Shown: one piece after another, positions 47,636 to 57,003 of the stretch
Position numbering within the stretch: position 1 is the stretch's first letter
How the letters are laid out: the number at the start of each line of letters is the position of its first letter
Source: Streptomyces phaeolivaceus
GTDB taxonomy: Bacteria; Actinomycetota; Actinomycetes; Streptomycetales; Streptomycetaceae
Reading direction: 5' to 3'
DNA: 64,000 bases
Assembly (NCBI RefSeq): GCF_009184865.1
Contig: NZ_CP045096.1
Location: 2,170,001 to 2,234,000, forward strand
The notes under the pieces: generated by a model
What the model was told of the DNA's origin: nothing
The model's input: the letters and a program-made list of their open reading frames with translations, nothing else
Databases searched by the model: none
Position numbers and translations under genes: made by a program

Positions 47636-49050
47636 CCCCCCTGCGTCTCACCTGGGTCCAGCCGGAGGACCTCCTCGGCCATGAACTCCACCAGGCCCGC
47701 CAGGACGGCCGGGAACCCGCGGCCGTCGCCGCCCGCTGGCACGCGGCGGGCGGCCCCCCGGCCCCCCTCCGCGCCGGCGCCTCCCCCCACCCCGCCTCCC
47801 GCTACCTGCGCCAACTCGCCGAAGACCTCCTCGACGAACTGGCAGACCTACCAAGCGCGTTGACGGAACACGAACCAACGGACCTGGCCAGGATCAAGGC
47901 CCGGTGCCCGAACTGGCCGACGCCCGCTCATTCTGCGCCCACCCGTGCCACCCCAGCCACATACGTCCGCCGCCTGGAATCCGCCTGGCTCGGCCGAGCC
48001 GCAGGCTGTCTCCTGGGCAAACCCGTCGAGAAGCTCCCCCTCCCCGCCATCCGCCAACTCGCCGCGGTCACCAGCAACTGGCCCCTCACGACCTGGTTCA
48101 CCGCCCGAGGCGTCCCGCAGGACCTCCTGACCGCCCACCCCTGGAACCGCCGCTCGGCCCCCACCTCCCTCGCCGAGAACATCGACGGCATGCCCGAGGA
48201 CGACGACCTCAACTACCCCCTCCTCAACCTCCTCCTGCTGTCCCGCCACGGCCGCGACTTCACCACCACGGACGTGGCGACCCTCTGGCTGGACGAACTC
48301 CCCGCGGGCCGCACCTTCACCGCCGAACGCGTCGCCTACCGCAACCTGCTCACCGGCATCGACCCACCCCACACCGCCCGCCACCGCAACCCGTTCCGCG
48401 AATGGATCGGCGCCCTGATCCGCGCGGACGTCCACGGCTGGACCAACCCGGGCGACCCGGCCGCCGCCGCCGAACAGGCCCACCGCGACGCCACCCTCAC
48501 CCACACCGCGAACGGCGTGTACGCGGCGATGTTCGTCGCGGCCACCATCGCGGAAGCAGCCGCAGCCCCGGAGCACGGGACCGATGCCGGCACCGGCACC
48601 GGCACCCACGACATCCACCACTGCCTGCGCACCGGCCTGACGGTCGTCCCCCCGAACTCCCGCCTGGCCAAGGCGATCACCCACGCCCTCCGACTCGCCA
48701 CCGGACACCGCGACTTCGACACGGTCGTCGACGCCCTCCACTCCGTCTACGCCGACCACCACTGGGTCCACGCCATCCCCAACACGGCCCTGCTCACCGC
48801 CGCCCTCACCCACGCGGACGGCGACTTCACGGCCTCCATCTGCCGTGCGGTGTCCGGCGGTTGGGACACCGACTCCAACGGCGCGACGGCGGGCAGCATC
48901 GCGGGCCTGCTGACCGGTTCCCCGGACGCGCTGCCCGACCGCTGGACGGCCCCCCTCAAGAACCGCCTGGCCACCTCGATCGCCGACTTCAACGGCGTCG
49001 GCTTCGACACCCTGGCCCACCTCACCCTCCGGGAGACCCCGCACCCATGA
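47632..49050 (+). CDS. ADP-ribosylglycohydrolase family protein (paralogue 4)
   Basis: 472 residues from GTG 47632, overlapping the previous stop. An N-terminal extension of about 110 residues starts LRLTWVQPEDLLGHELHQAR, which I see as a separate small domain. The hydrolase begins SAWLGRAAGCLLGKPVEKLP; metal motifs are MPEDDDLNYPLLNL (N-terminal site, variant of TDDT) and SGGWDTDSNGATAGSIAGLL (C-terminal site). Probably active on a different substrate. A Gly/Thr-rich insert (GTDAGTGTGTHD) lies in the middle. Confidence 0.88.
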   Translation: MTPLRLTWVQPEDLLGHELHQARQDGREPAAVAARWHAAGGPPAPLRAGASPHPASRYLRQLAEDLLDELADLPSALTEHEPTDLARIKARCPNWPTPAHSAPTRATPATYVRRLESAWLGRAAGCLLGKPVEKLPLPAIRQLAAVTSNWPLTTWFTARGVPQDLLTAHPWNRRSAPTSLAENIDGMPEDDDLNYPLLNLLLLSRHGRDFTTTDVATLWLDELPAGRTFTAERVAYRNLLTGIDPPHTARHRNPFREWIGALIRADVHGWTNPGDPAAAAEQAHRDATLTHTANGVYAAMFVAATIAEAAAAPEHGTDAGTGTGTHDIHHCLRTGLTVVPPNSRLAKAITHALRLATGHRDFDTVVDALHSVYADHHWVHAIPNTALLTAALTHADGDFTASICRAVSGGWDTDSNGATAGSIAGLLTGSPDALPDRWTAPLKNRLATSIADFNGVGFDTLAHLTLRETPHP

Positions 49051-50264
49051 CGCAGGCGCCACCCACGCCCCAGGCGTACGACCCCCCGCTCCGTCACCTC
49101 CGCGTCCTCGACCTCGCCACCCTGTTCGCCGGCCCCCTCGCCGCCACGATGCTCGGCGACTTCGGCGCGGAGGTCATCAAGGTCGAGCACCCCACGAAGC
49201 CGGATCCGTCACGGGGCCACGGCCCGTCGAAGGACGGCGTGGGCCTGTGGTGGAAGCTGCTGGGCCGCAACAAGCGCACCCTGACGCTGAACCTCTCCAC
49301 CCCCGGCGGCCGGGACACCCTCCTCCGCCTCGCCGCCACCGCCGATGTGATCATCGAGAACTTCCGCCCCGGCACCCTGGAGAAGTGGGGCCTGGGCTGG
49401 AAGGAGCTGTCGGCGGCCAATCCGCGCCTGGTCCTGGCCCGCGTCACCGGCTTCGGCCAGTTCGGCCCGTACGCGCACCGCCCCGGCTTCGGCACGCTCG
49501 CCGAGGCGATGAGCGGCTTCGCCGCGATCACCGGCGAGCCGGACGCCCCACCGGTCCTGCCCCCGTTCGGCCTGGCCGACTCGATCGCGGGCCTGGCCAC
49601 GGCGTACGCGGTGATGACGGCACTCGCCGCGCGTGACCGCACCGGCGAGGGGCAGACGGTCGACATGGCGATCATCGAGCCGATCCTCACCGTCCTCGGC
49701 CCCCAGCCCCTCTGGTACGACCAGCTCGGCCACGTCCAGCCCCGTACGGGCAACCGCTCCGCCAACAACGCGCCCCGCAACACCTATCGCACGGCTGACG
49801 GCTCCTGGGTGGCGGTCTCCACCTCCGCCCAGTCGATCGCGGAACGGGTGATGCGCCTGGTCGGACGGCCCGAGCTGATCGACGAGCCCTGGTTCGGCTC
49901 GGGAGCGGAGCGGGCCCGGCACGCGGACGTCCTCGACGAGGCGGTCGGCGCGTGGATCGCCCGCCACACCCGGGAGGAGGTCATCGAGGTGTTCGAGAAG
50001 GCGGAGGCGGCGGTGGCCCCCATCCAGGACGTACGCGAGGTGATGACCGACCCGCAGTACCGCGCCCTGGACACGATCACCACCGTCGACGACCCCGACC
50101 TCGGCCCCCTGCGGATGCAGAACGTGCTCTTCCGGCTCTCCGCGACCCCCGGCGCGATCCGCTGGGCGGGCCGTGCGCACGGTGCCGACACGGACGCGAT
50201 CCTCGCCGAACTGGGCCTGTCCGAACCGGACATCGCCACCCTCCGCCAGGAGGGCGCCCTGTGA
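49047..50264 (+). CDS. family III CoA-transferase (CaiB/BaiF type)
   Basis: Moves CoA between carboxylic acids through an Asp-bound intermediate; 405 residues, normal length. N-terminal VLDLATLFAGPLAATMLGDF and GAEVIKVEHP, then GRNKRTLTLNLSTPGGRDTL, the region ADVIIENFRPGTLEKWGLGW, and FAAITGEPDAPPVLPPFGLA. The catalytic Asp is expected in the ADSIAG or VDMAI segments. ATG 49047 overlaps the upstream stop, tying it to the glycohydrolase operon. Substrate unknown; pairing with a CitE-like lyase next door suggests a dicarboxylate such as a malyl- or methylmalyl-type CoA ester. Confidence 0.91.
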   Translation: MTQAPPTPQAYDPPLRHLRVLDLATLFAGPLAATMLGDFGAEVIKVEHPTKPDPSRGHGPSKDGVGLWWKLLGRNKRTLTLNLSTPGGRDTLLRLAATADVIIENFRPGTLEKWGLGWKELSAANPRLVLARVTGFGQFGPYAHRPGFGTLAEAMSGFAAITGEPDAPPVLPPFGLADSIAGLATAYAVMTALAARDRTGEGQTVDMAIIEPILTVLGPQPLWYDQLGHVQPRTGNRSANNAPRNTYRTADGSWVAVSTSAQSIAERVMRLVGRPELIDEPWFGSGAERARHADVLDEAVGAWIARHTREEVIEVFEKAEAAVAPIQDVREVMTDPQYRALDTITTVDDPDLGPLRMQNVLFRLSATPGAIRWAGRAHGADTDAILAELGLSEPDIATLRQEGAL

Positions 50265-51121
50265 CCCCGCGGCCGACGGCGCCTCCTCCCCTGACCTGGC
50301 TGTACGCCCCCGGAGATCGCCCGGAGGTGGTCGCCAAGGCTCTGTCCTCGGGCGCGGACGTGGTGATCGTGGACCTGGAGGACGCGGTCGCGCCCGACCG
50401 CAAGGCCTACGCCCGCGCGGCCACCGCCGAGCTTCTCTCGGCCCCGCCGCCCGTCCCGGTCCATGTCCGGGTGAACGCCCTGGACACCCCGGAGGCGGAG
50501 CAGGACCTCAGGACCCTCTCCCCGCTGCCCGGTCTGACGGCCCTCCGGCTCCCGAAGGTCACCTCCCCCGCCGAGGTCGCGAAGGTCGCGGAGCGCACCG
50601 CGCCGGCGGAGGGCGGGGCGATCCCGCTGTACGCCCTCCTCGAATCGGCGCTGGGTGTGGAACGGGCGTACGACATCGCCGGCGCGCATCCCGCTCTGCG
50701 GGGCATCGCCCTGGGTGAGGCGGACCTCCGGGCGGATCTGGCCCTGGCCGCCGGGCAGGACCGGGCCCTGGACTGGTCCCGCTCCCGGGTGGTCGTCGCG
50801 GCACGGGCGGCGGGGCTTCCCTCACCGGCGCAGTCGATCTACCCGGACACGAAGGATCTGGACGGTCTGGCGTCCTCCTGCGCCCATGGTCGTGGCCTCG
50901 GCTTCTTCGGGCGTGCCGCGCTCCATCCGCGACAGCTCCCGGTGATCGAACGCGCCTACACCCCCACCCACGAGGAGGTGGAATCGGCCGAGCAGACCCT
51001 TGAGGCCGCCGCCACCGACCCCGGCGCCCAGGCGCTTCCCGATGGGCGCTTCATCGACGCCGCCGTCGTCGCCGCGGCCCACAGAACCCTGACCCTCGCC
51101 AACCGCCCCGCCAAGCGCTGA
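50261..51121 (+). CDS. HpcH/HpaI aldolase / CitE-like lyase
   Basis: TIM-barrel acyl-CoA lyase of the CitE family, 286 residues from GTG 50261 (GTGA overlap with the CoA-transferase). Motifs: LTWLYAPGDRPEVVAKALSS at the start, DVVIVDLEDAVAPDRKAYAR with the metal-binding residues, VRVNALDTPEAEQDL, LPKVTSP, and the second metal site region ALLESALGVERAYDIAGAHP. Members cleave citramalyl-, malyl- or related CoA thioesters. Last gene of the six-gene operon; the IS element sits 62 bases downstream. Confidence 0.9.
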   Translation: MTPRPTAPPPLTWLYAPGDRPEVVAKALSSGADVVIVDLEDAVAPDRKAYARAATAELLSAPPPVPVHVRVNALDTPEAEQDLRTLSPLPGLTALRLPKVTSPAEVAKVAERTAPAEGGAIPLYALLESALGVERAYDIAGAHPALRGIALGEADLRADLALAAGQDRALDWSRSRVVVAARAAGLPSPAQSIYPDTKDLDGLASSCAHGRGLGFFGRAALHPRQLPVIERAYTPTHEEVESAEQTLEAAATDPGAQALPDGRFIDAAVVAAAHRTLTLANRPAKR

Positions 51122-51173
51122 TCGCCCCTTCGACCAGGCCCTGCGGGCCTGAGAAGCAAGGGGCGCAGCCCCC

Positions 51174-51183
51174 GCTTTTCAGG
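51174..51183. repeat. 10-bp target-site duplication, left copy
   Basis: GCTTTTCAGG immediately outside the left end of the IS element; identical to 52697-52706. Confidence 0.92.
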
Positions 51184-52696
51184 CAAGGCCGTGAAGTTAG
51201 GGCTTTGGGAGCGTTGGCAAGTGCGCTCTGGTTCTATGGCTTCTTGGAACGTGGGAAGCGGAGCCCCGGTAGAACTGGCAGTCGACCAAGACAGCCGTTC
51301 ACAGGACCGGAGGCTCCGCTGTCCGATCAGTGTGTCATCACGCGGGAAATCACGGTAGCCAAGGGCGTGTTCGCCCCGGGGCATCTGGGGGAACTCACCC
51401 GGATCATCCCGTTCGAGATGGTCGATGCGGTCCTTGCCGAGACCGGTGCTGTCCAGCAACGGCTGCGGAAGATTCCCGCCCGGGTGGTGGTCTACCTGCT
51501 GCTGGCCGCGGCCCTGTTCGAGGACTGCGGCTACCTGGCCGTCTGGCGCAGGCTCACCGCCGCGCTGGAGACGATACCGGTCGTGAAGATCACCGGCGCG
51601 GGGCTCTGGGACGCCCGCAGGCGTCTGGGCGTGCGGCCCATGCGGGCCCTGTTCGATCTGCTGCGCGGGCCGGCCACGGTGATCCGCACCCGCGGCGCCC
51701 GCTTCAAGGGCCTGCTGGCCGTTGCGATCGACGGCACCTACCTCGACGTTCCCGACAGCCCGCCGCACCGGGCCCGTCTGGGCAAGGGGTCCAACCGGTT
51801 CGGAACTGCCGGCTACCCGCAGATCTGCCTGACCGCGCTGGTGGCCTGTGGCACCCGGGCGATCCTGGATGCCGCCTTCGGACCGCGCTCCCAGGGAGAG
51901 ACCGGACACGGCAGGCGGCTCATGCGCTCCCTGCACGCCGGAATGATCGTCCTGCTGGACCGGGGCTTTTCGGGCAACGCGTTCCTGACAGCCGTCGCCG
52001 CCACCGAAGCCTCCTTCCTCGCACGCATCACTGCCACCCGCAAACCTCCCGTCCTGGCCCGCTTCGGCGACGGCTCCCACCTCTCCCGCTTCGGCGCCCT
52101 CGAGGTCCGCATCATCGAATGCGAGATCACCGTCACCACCAGCCAGGGCCGCCGCACCGGGCTCTACCGGCTGGCCACCAACCTCCTGGACCACCACCGC
52201 TACCCGGCATCCGACCTGGTCAGTCTGTATCACGAGCGGTGGGAAGTGGAGTCCGCCTACTTCGCGATCAAGAAAACGATGCTGGGCCGGCGGGTCCTGC
52301 GCTCCACCACTCCGCCCGGCATCGCCCAGGAGGTCTACGCCCTGCTGAGCGCCTACCAGGCCCTGCGGATCGCTATCGCCGACGCCACAGGGGCCACACC
52401 CGGAACAGACCCGGACCGGGCCAGCTTCAGCGTTGCCCTGCGATGCGCCCGCGACCAGATCGTCCAGGCCGCGGGCATCATCGCCGGCACCACGATCGAC
52501 CTCGTCGGGACGATCGGCCGAACCGTCCTGGAACACCTCATGCCCGCCCGCCGCCTCCGCATCAGCCCCCGCGCAGTGAAACGACCCCTGTCCCGATACG
52601 CCTACAAAAGCCTCAATATCGACCGACGCACCTACACAGCCACCCTCAGCATCAACATCTTGACGCCGACGATCAGCCCATAACTTCACGGCCTTG
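51184..52696 (+). mobile_element. complete IS4-family insertion sequence, 1513 bp
   Basis: Terminal inverted repeats CAAGGCCGTGAAGTTA (51184-51199) and its exact complement (52681-52696), flanked by a perfect 10-bp duplication. One transposase gene occupies almost the whole element, and its stop codon lies inside the right repeat. Removing the element and one repeat copy restores an ordinary streptomycete intergenic sequence. Perfect ends and duplication point to a recent, possibly still mobile insertion. Confidence 0.93.
51205..52683 (+). CDS. IS4-family DDE transposase
   Basis: RNase H-fold transposase of up to 492 residues. Catalytic residues: first Asp in VAIDGTYLDVPDS, second Asp in IVLLDRGFSGNAF, and Glu in YHERWEVESAYFAIKK, which fits the IS4 signature Y-(2)-R-(3)-E-(6)-K exactly. 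An N-terminal DNA-binding region (FAPGHLGELTRIIPFEMVDA, YLAVWRRLTAALE) precedes it. The start is uncertain: the frame opens with TTG 51205, but a better-placed site (GGAGG, 51309-51313) precedes CTG 51319, which would give about 454 residues and fit the family. No frameshift; looks functional. Confidence 0.93.
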   Translation: MGALASALWFYGFLERGKRSPGRTGSRPRQPFTGPEAPLSDQCVITREITVAKGVFAPGHLGELTRIIPFEMVDAVLAETGAVQQRLRKIPARVVVYLLLAAALFEDCGYLAVWRRLTAALETIPVVKITGAGLWDARRRLGVRPMRALFDLLRGPATVIRTRGARFKGLLAVAIDGTYLDVPDSPPHRARLGKGSNRFGTAGYPQICLTALVACGTRAILDAAFGPRSQGETGHGRRLMRSLHAGMIVLLDRGFSGNAFLTAVAATEASFLARITATRKPPVLARFGDGSHLSRFGALEVRIIECEITVTTSQGRRTGLYRLATNLLDHHRYPASDLVSLYHERWEVESAYFAIKKTMLGRRVLRSTTPPGIAQEVYALLSAYQALRIAIADATGATPGTDPDRASFSVALRCARDQIVQAAGIIAGTTIDLVGTIGRTVLEHLMPARRLRISPRAVKRPLSRYAYKSLNIDRRTYTATLSINILTPTISP

Positions 52697-52706
52697 GCTT
52701 TTCAGG
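52697..52706. repeat. 10-bp target-site duplication, right copy
   Basis: GCTTTTCAGG immediately outside the right end of the IS element, continuing into GGCGCGGGG. Confidence 0.92.
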
Positions 52707-52757
52707 GGCGCGGGGAACTGCGCGAGAAGCCCCACCGGACCCGCATCCGACAACGCA
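52697..52757. repeat. streptomycete intergenic repeat, half split by the IS
   Basis: GGGGCGCGGGGAACTGCGCG followed by AGAAGCCCCACCGGACCCGC is a sequence I recognise as repeated between genes in many Streptomyces genomes. Its other arm (GGGGCGCAGCCCCCGCTTTT) is at 51160-51179 on the far side of the IS. Probably a transcription terminator or REP-like element. Confidence 0.6.
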
Positions 52758-52780
52758 CCCCACCACCCCGGAACGCGAAA

Positions 52781-52809
52781 ACCCACCCGCCCGGAAAGGG
52801 CAGGTGGGT
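52781..52809 (-). terminator. terminator of lgt
   Basis: ACCCACCCGCCC (52781-52792) pairs with GGGCAGGTGGGT (52798-52809), one mismatch, loop GGAAA, 12 bases beyond the lgt stop. Confidence 0.78.
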
Positions 52810-52821
52810 CGCGAAACATCG

Positions 52822-53823
52822 TCAGCTCTTCTCCACGGACTCGGCCTTCTTCTCGCCCCCGGAGCCAGAGGCCTCCGCCTCCGCCGAAGACTCCGCCTCC
52901 GCCGAAGACTCCACCACCTCCGAGGACTCCATGGCCTCCGAGCCGTCGTCATCCTTCGGCGCGCTCTCGCCGTCCTTCGCCGCACCCTCGCCCCCGTCAC
53001 CGTCGGAGACACCCGGCTCGACGATCTCTTCCCGCCCCGGCCGCTTCCGCGCCGACAGGACGATGTAGATCACGGCGAGGACGAAGACGAAGATCGCGGT
53101 CCAGTTGTTGAGGCGCATCCCGAGGATGTGGTGGGCCTCGTCGACCCGCATGTACTCGATCCAGAACCGCCCCGCGCAGTACGCGGCGACGTACAGCGCG
53201 AACGCCCGCCCGTGCCCGAGCTTGAAGCGCCGGTCGGCCCAGATGACGAGGACCGCGACACCGATGCACCACAGCGACTCGTAGAGGAACGTCGGGTGGT
53301 ACGTCCCCGGCAGCCGCCCGTCCGTGGAGGACGTGATCTCCACGGCCCACGGCAGATCCGTCGGCTTGCCGTACAGCTCCTGGTTGAACCAGTTGCCCCA
53401 GCGCCCGATCGCCTGCGCCAGCGCGATACCGGGGGCGACGGCGTCGGCGTACGCGGGCAGCGGGATACCCCGCCGACGGCAGCCGATCCACGCGCCCACC
53501 GCGCCGAGCGCGATCGCGCCCCAGATGCCGAGTCCGCCCTCCCAGACCTTGAAGGCGTCGACCCAGTCACGGCCCTCGCTGAAGTACAGCTCGTAGTCCG
53601 TGATCACGTGGTAGAGGCGCCCGCCGATCAGACCGAAGGGCACGGCCCAGACGGCGATGTCGGCGACCGTACCGGCCTGTCCGCCCCGTGCGACCCAGCG
53701 TTTGTTGCCGAGCCAGACGGCTACGAAGACACCGATGATGATGCAGAAGGCGTAGCCGCGCAGCGGGACGGGACCGAGGTACAGCACCCCGCGCGACGGG
53801 CTGGGAATGTAGGCAAGTTCCAT
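52822..53823 (-). CDS. lgt: prolipoprotein diacylglyceryl transferase
   Basis: Membrane enzyme that attaches diacylglycerol to the lipobox Cys of lipoproteins, such as the LivJ encoded earlier in this window. 333 residues from ATG 53823. Seven or so helices; signature GRWGNWFNQELYGKPTDLPW with the essential Arg/Asn/Glu residues, HPTFLYESLW and the C-terminal GRFWIEYMRVDE. A 60-residue acidic Glu/Ser/Ala-rich cytoplasmic tail follows the last helix, as often in Streptomyces Lgt. Confidence 0.95.
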   Translation of the reverse strand: MELAYIPSPSRGVLYLGPVPLRGYAFCIIIGVFVAVWLGNKRWVARGGQAGTVADIAVWAVPFGLIGGRLYHVITDYELYFSEGRDWVDAFKVWEGGLGIWGAIALGAVGAWIGCRRRGIPLPAYADAVAPGIALAQAIGRWGNWFNQELYGKPTDLPWAVEITSSTDGRLPGTYHPTFLYESLWCIGVAVLVIWADRRFKLGHGRAFALYVAAYCAGRFWIEYMRVDEAHHILGMRLNNWTAIFVFVLAVIYIVLSARKRPGREEIVEPGVSDGDGGEGAAKDGESAPKDDDGSEAMESSEVVESSAEAESSAEAEASGSGGEKKAESVEKS

Positions 53824-53960
53824 GGCAGGGTCGACGCTACCCTGCCGGGCCCGGCCGACGACGGGCGGCCCGGCAACGGGTCCATAACGCCGTACCACTA
53901 CTTCCCCGACGCCCCACGGGCCCCCGTGGCCACTCGCCTCACACGCAACTCACCTCCGGC

Positions 53961-54734
53961 TCACCCCGCGGCCCTCGCCTCCACCATCTGCTTCAGCTTG
54001 GCGGGGGTCATGGACTGGTCCGCGTAGATGTTGGTGCCGTTGAGGAAGACGCTCGGGGTGCCGGAGAAGCCGCCCTTCTGGAAGGCCTCGTTCGACTTCG
54101 CGACCCAGCTGTTGTGCGTGCCGTCCTCGACACAGGTGCGGAACGCGGCGGTGTCCAGCCCGTCCACCTTCTTCGCCAGGTCGAGGAGTCTGCTCTCGTC
54201 GGCGAAGGCGTCGTCCGTCTCGGGCGGCTGGTTCTGGTAGAGCACGTCGTGGTACGCGGGGAACTTGCCCTCGTTCTGTGCGCACGCGGCGGCGTTGGCG
54301 GCCTTGCGGGAGCCGCTGCCGCCCATGTTCCCGTCGATCAGGGTGGCGAGGTGGTACTCGACCTTCAGCTTTCCGGCCTCGGTCAGCTCGTGGATCGTCG
54401 CGCGGTAGGCGTCCTCGAAGGACTTGCAGGCCGGGCAGCGGAAGTCCTCCCACACGGAGAGGGTCGACTTGGCTCCGGCGTCCCCGACGGGGATCGCGAG
54501 GCTGTCCTCGCCGTTGGCCCCCGAGGGCGCGACGACCGGGCCGGCGGTGTCGGCGTCGTCCTTGCCCGCGTTCGCCGCCACGACGCCGATCACGGCGGCC
54601 AGTCCCAGTGCGCCCAGCACCGAGGCGCCCACGATCAGTGCCCGACGGCGCTTCTCGGCGGCCTTCTGCTTCTCGCGCTCCTCCGCCAGCCGTTCCCGGG
54701 CGGTGCGCTTTCCCTCACGGTTCTTCTCGCTCAC
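53961..54734 (-). CDS. membrane-anchored DsbA-like thioredoxin-fold protein
   Basis: Thiol-disulfide oxidoreductase of the DsbA/DSBA-like thioredoxin_4 group, 257 residues from GTG 54734. A basic coiled N-terminus (REGKRTARERLAEEREKQKA) precedes one membrane helix (about residues 34-56), then the external domain with the redox motif in WEDFRCPACKSFEDAY, two more Cys (AAACAQ, RTCVED) and the cis-Pro loop GGFSGTPSVFLNG. It probably forms or repairs disulfides in exported proteins. Stands between trpA and lgt, separated from trpA by a terminator. Confidence 0.92.
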   Translation of the reverse strand: MSEKNREGKRTARERLAEEREKQKAAEKRRRALIVGASVLGALGLAAVIGVVAANAGKDDADTAGPVVAPSGANGEDSLAIPVGDAGAKSTLSVWEDFRCPACKSFEDAYRATIHELTEAGKLKVEYHLATLIDGNMGGSGSRKAANAAACAQNEGKFPAYHDVLYQNQPPETDDAFADESRLLDLAKKVDGLDTAAFRTCVEDGTHNSWVAKSNEAFQKGGFSGTPSVFLNGTNIYADQSMTPAKLKQMVEARAAG

Positions 54735-54748
54735 ATCCCGCAGAACGA

Positions 54749-54777
54749 ACCGGGGAGGCGCACCGCGCCTCCCCGGT
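54749..54777 (-). terminator. terminator between trpA and the DsbA-like gene
   Basis: Perfect 12-bp stem ACCGGGGAGGCG (54749-54760) with its complement (54766-54777), loop CACCG, about 120 bases past trpA and just before the DsbA-like start. Confidence 0.78.
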
Positions 54778-54898
54778 CCCACTTCCACCCGTTCGAGTGA
54801 GCGGATTGCCCGTTACGTCCAGCCATCCCGTACGAATAACGGGTGAACGTCACGAGCCCCCTCGGCGTGCCGGATGACCCGCCCGCCCACGTACCTGC

Positions 54899-55717
54899 TC
54901 ACGCGCCCCGGCGCACGCCCTTCGCGAGGTCGCCCGCCAGCTCCCGTACGGCGTCCAGACCGGCCGCCTCGTCCGGCGCGTCCAGCATCCGCTTCACGAA
55001 CGCGGACCCGACGATCACCCCGTCGGCGAACCCGGCGACCTCGGCCGCCTGCTCGGCGTCGGAGACCCCGAGCCCGACGCAGACCGGCAGGCCGGAGCCG
55101 GTGGCCCGGGTGCGCTCCACCAGGTCCTGGGCCTGTGCGCCCACCGACTCACGGGTGCCGGTGACGCCCATCAGCGAGGCGGCGTAGACGAAGCCGCTGC
55201 CCGCCGCGGTGATCTCGGCGAGCCGGGCGTCCTTGCTGCTGGGCGCGACCACGAAGACCGTGCCGAGGCCGTGCTTCTCCGCGTGCTCCCTCCACAGCGC
55301 CGACTCCTGCACGGGCAGGTCGGGCAGGATGCAGCCCGCGCCGCCCGCCGCCGCCAGTTCGGCCGTGAAGCGCTCGACGCCGTAGCGGTCGATGGGGTTC
55401 CAGTACGTCATGACGAGGACGGGCTTCCCGGTGGCCTCGAAGGCCTCCCGCACCGTCCGCATCACGTCCGCGATCTTGACGCCGCCGCGCAGGGCGATGT
55501 CGTCGGCGGTCTGGATGACGGGCCCGTCGAGGACCGGGTCGCTGTGCGGCAGCCCGACCTCGACGACATCGGCGCCGCCCTCGAAGACGGCCTTGATCGC
55601 GGCGATACCGCCGTCGACGGTCGGGAACCCGGCCGGGAGATAGGCGATCAGCGCGGACCGCCCCTCCGCCCTGGCGGCGGCGAGGGTGTCGCTCAACAGC
55701 TGGATGTTGCCGCTCAC
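54899..55717 (-). CDS. trpA: tryptophan synthase alpha chain
   Basis: Cleaves indole-3-glycerol phosphate to indole and glyceraldehyde 3-phosphate; indole passes to TrpB. 272 residues. Catalytic Glu in [20 protein letters not shown], with the second acid (Asp) in the same block; phosphate loop [14 protein letters not shown] and the late [12 protein letters not shown]. Start GTG 55717 overlaps trpB (GTGA), so the alpha-beta complex is co-translated. Confidence 0.95.
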   Translation of the reverse strand: MSGNIQLLSDTLAAARAEGRSALIAYLPAGFPTVDGGIAAIKAVFEGGADVVEVGLPHSDPVLDGPVIQTADDIALRGGVKIADVMRTVREAFEATGKPVLVMTYWNPIDRYGVERFTAELAAAGGAGCILPDLPVQESALWREHAEKHGLGTVFVVAPSSKDARLAEITAAGSGFVYAASLMGVTGTRESVGAQAQDLVERTRATGSGLPVCVGLGVSDAEQAAEVAGFADGVIVGSAFVKRMLDAPDEAAGLDAVRELAGDLAKGVRRGA

Positions 55718-57003
55718 TTGGCGTCCCCCTCGATCTCCGCGAGATCGGCCGCGTCGGCGGCGACCTCGGCGTCGGCGCCGCTCTCGTACAGGCCGAAGTA
55801 GCGCGCGGCGGTGTCCATGTCCTTGTCGCCACGCCCGGACAGGTTGACGACGATCAGCCCGTCCTCGCCCAGCTCCCTGCCGACCTCCAGGGCGCCGGCG
55901 AGCGCGTGGGCGCTCTCGATCGCCGGGATGATGCCCTCGGTGCGCGACAGCAGCCGCAGCGCCCGCATGGCCGCGTCGTCGGTGACCGCGCGGTACTCGC
56001 CGCGCCCGCTGTCCTTGAGGTAGGCGTGCTCGGGGCCGATGCCCGGGTAGTCGAGGCCCGCCGAGATCGAGTAGGGCTCGGTGATCTGGCCCTCCTCGTC
56101 CTGGAGGACGTACGACCGCGAGCCGTGCAGGATGCCCGGCTCACCGGCGGTCAGCGTCGCCGCGTGCTCACCGGTCTCGATGCCGTGCCCGGCCGGTTCG
56201 CAGCCGATGAGGCGTACGTCGGCGTCCGGGATGAAGGCGTGGAAGAGGCCGATGGCGTTGGAGCCACCGCCCACACAGGCGACGGCGGCGTCGGGGAGGC
56301 GCCCGGCGCGTTCGAGGATCTGGCGTCGTGCCTCGACCCCGATCACGCGGTGGAAGTCGCGGACCATGGCGGGGAAGGGGTGGGGTCCGGCGACGGTCCC
56401 GAACAGGTAGTGGGTGCGGTCGACGTTGGCGACCCAGTCCCGGAACGCCTCGTTGATGGCGTCCTTGAGGGTCCGGGAGCCGGACTTCACGGCGACGACC
56501 TCGGCGCCCAGCATCCGCATCCGGGCGACGTTCAGGGCCTGCCGCTGGGTGTCGATCTCGCCCATGTAGATCGTGCAGTCGAGGCCGAAGAGGGCACAGG
56601 CCGTGGCGGTGGCGACGCCGTGCTGACCGGCTCCCGTCTCGGCGATGACCCGGGTCTTGCCCATGCGCCTGGTGAGCAGGGCCTGCCCCAGCACATTGTT
56701 GATCTTGTGCGACCCGGTGTGGTTCAGGTCCTCGCGCTTGAGGAACACCCGCGCGCCACCGGCGTGCTCGGCGAACCGGGGCACCTCCGTGAGCGAGCTG
56801 GGCCGCCCGGTGTAGTTGACGAGCAGATCGTCGAGCTCCCGCGCGAACTCCGGGTCGTGCTTCGCCTTGTCGTACTCCACGGCGACCTCGTCCACGGCGG
56901 CGACCAGCGCCTCCGGGATGAACTTGCCGCCGAACGCGCCGAAATACCCCTCGGCGCTGGGGACCTGACCCTCGGGGTCGGGAATGAAGAACTCACTGGA
57001 CAT
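55714..57003 (-). CDS. trpB: tryptophan synthase beta chain
   Basis: PLP enzyme joining indole and serine to tryptophan. 429 residues from ATG 57003 (GAGGT upstream). PLP Lys in [20 protein letters not shown]; phosphate site [32 protein letters not shown] is the conserved loop with the catalytic Glu. Separated from trpM by about 300 bases with tandem repeats. Confidence 0.96.
   Translation of the reverse strand: MSSEFFIPDPEGQVPSAEGYFGAFGGKFIPEALVAAVDEVAVEYDKAKHDPEFARELDDLLVNYTGRPSSLTEVPRFAEHAGGARVFLKREDLNHTGSHKINNVLGQALLTRRMGKTRVIAETGAGQHGVATATACALFGLDCTIYMGEIDTQRQALNVARMRMLGAEVVAVKSGSRTLKDAINEAFRDWVANVDRTHYLFGTVAGPHPFPAMVRDFHRVIGVEARRQILERAGRLPDAAVACVGGGSNAIGLFHAFIPDADVRLIGCEPAGHGIETGEHAATLTAGEPGILHGSRSYVLQDEEGQITEPYSISAGLDYPGIGPEHAYLKDSGRGEYRAVTDDAAMRALRLLSRTEGIIPAIESAHALAGALEVGRELGEDGLIVVNLSGRGDKDMDTAARYFGLYESGADAEVAADAADLAEIEGDAK

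Noticed and set aside
54809..54843. CCCGTTA/TAACGGG inverted repeat as an operator
   Set aside because: Arms are only 7 bases and 21 apart, with no second copy elsewhere in the window; could easily be chance.
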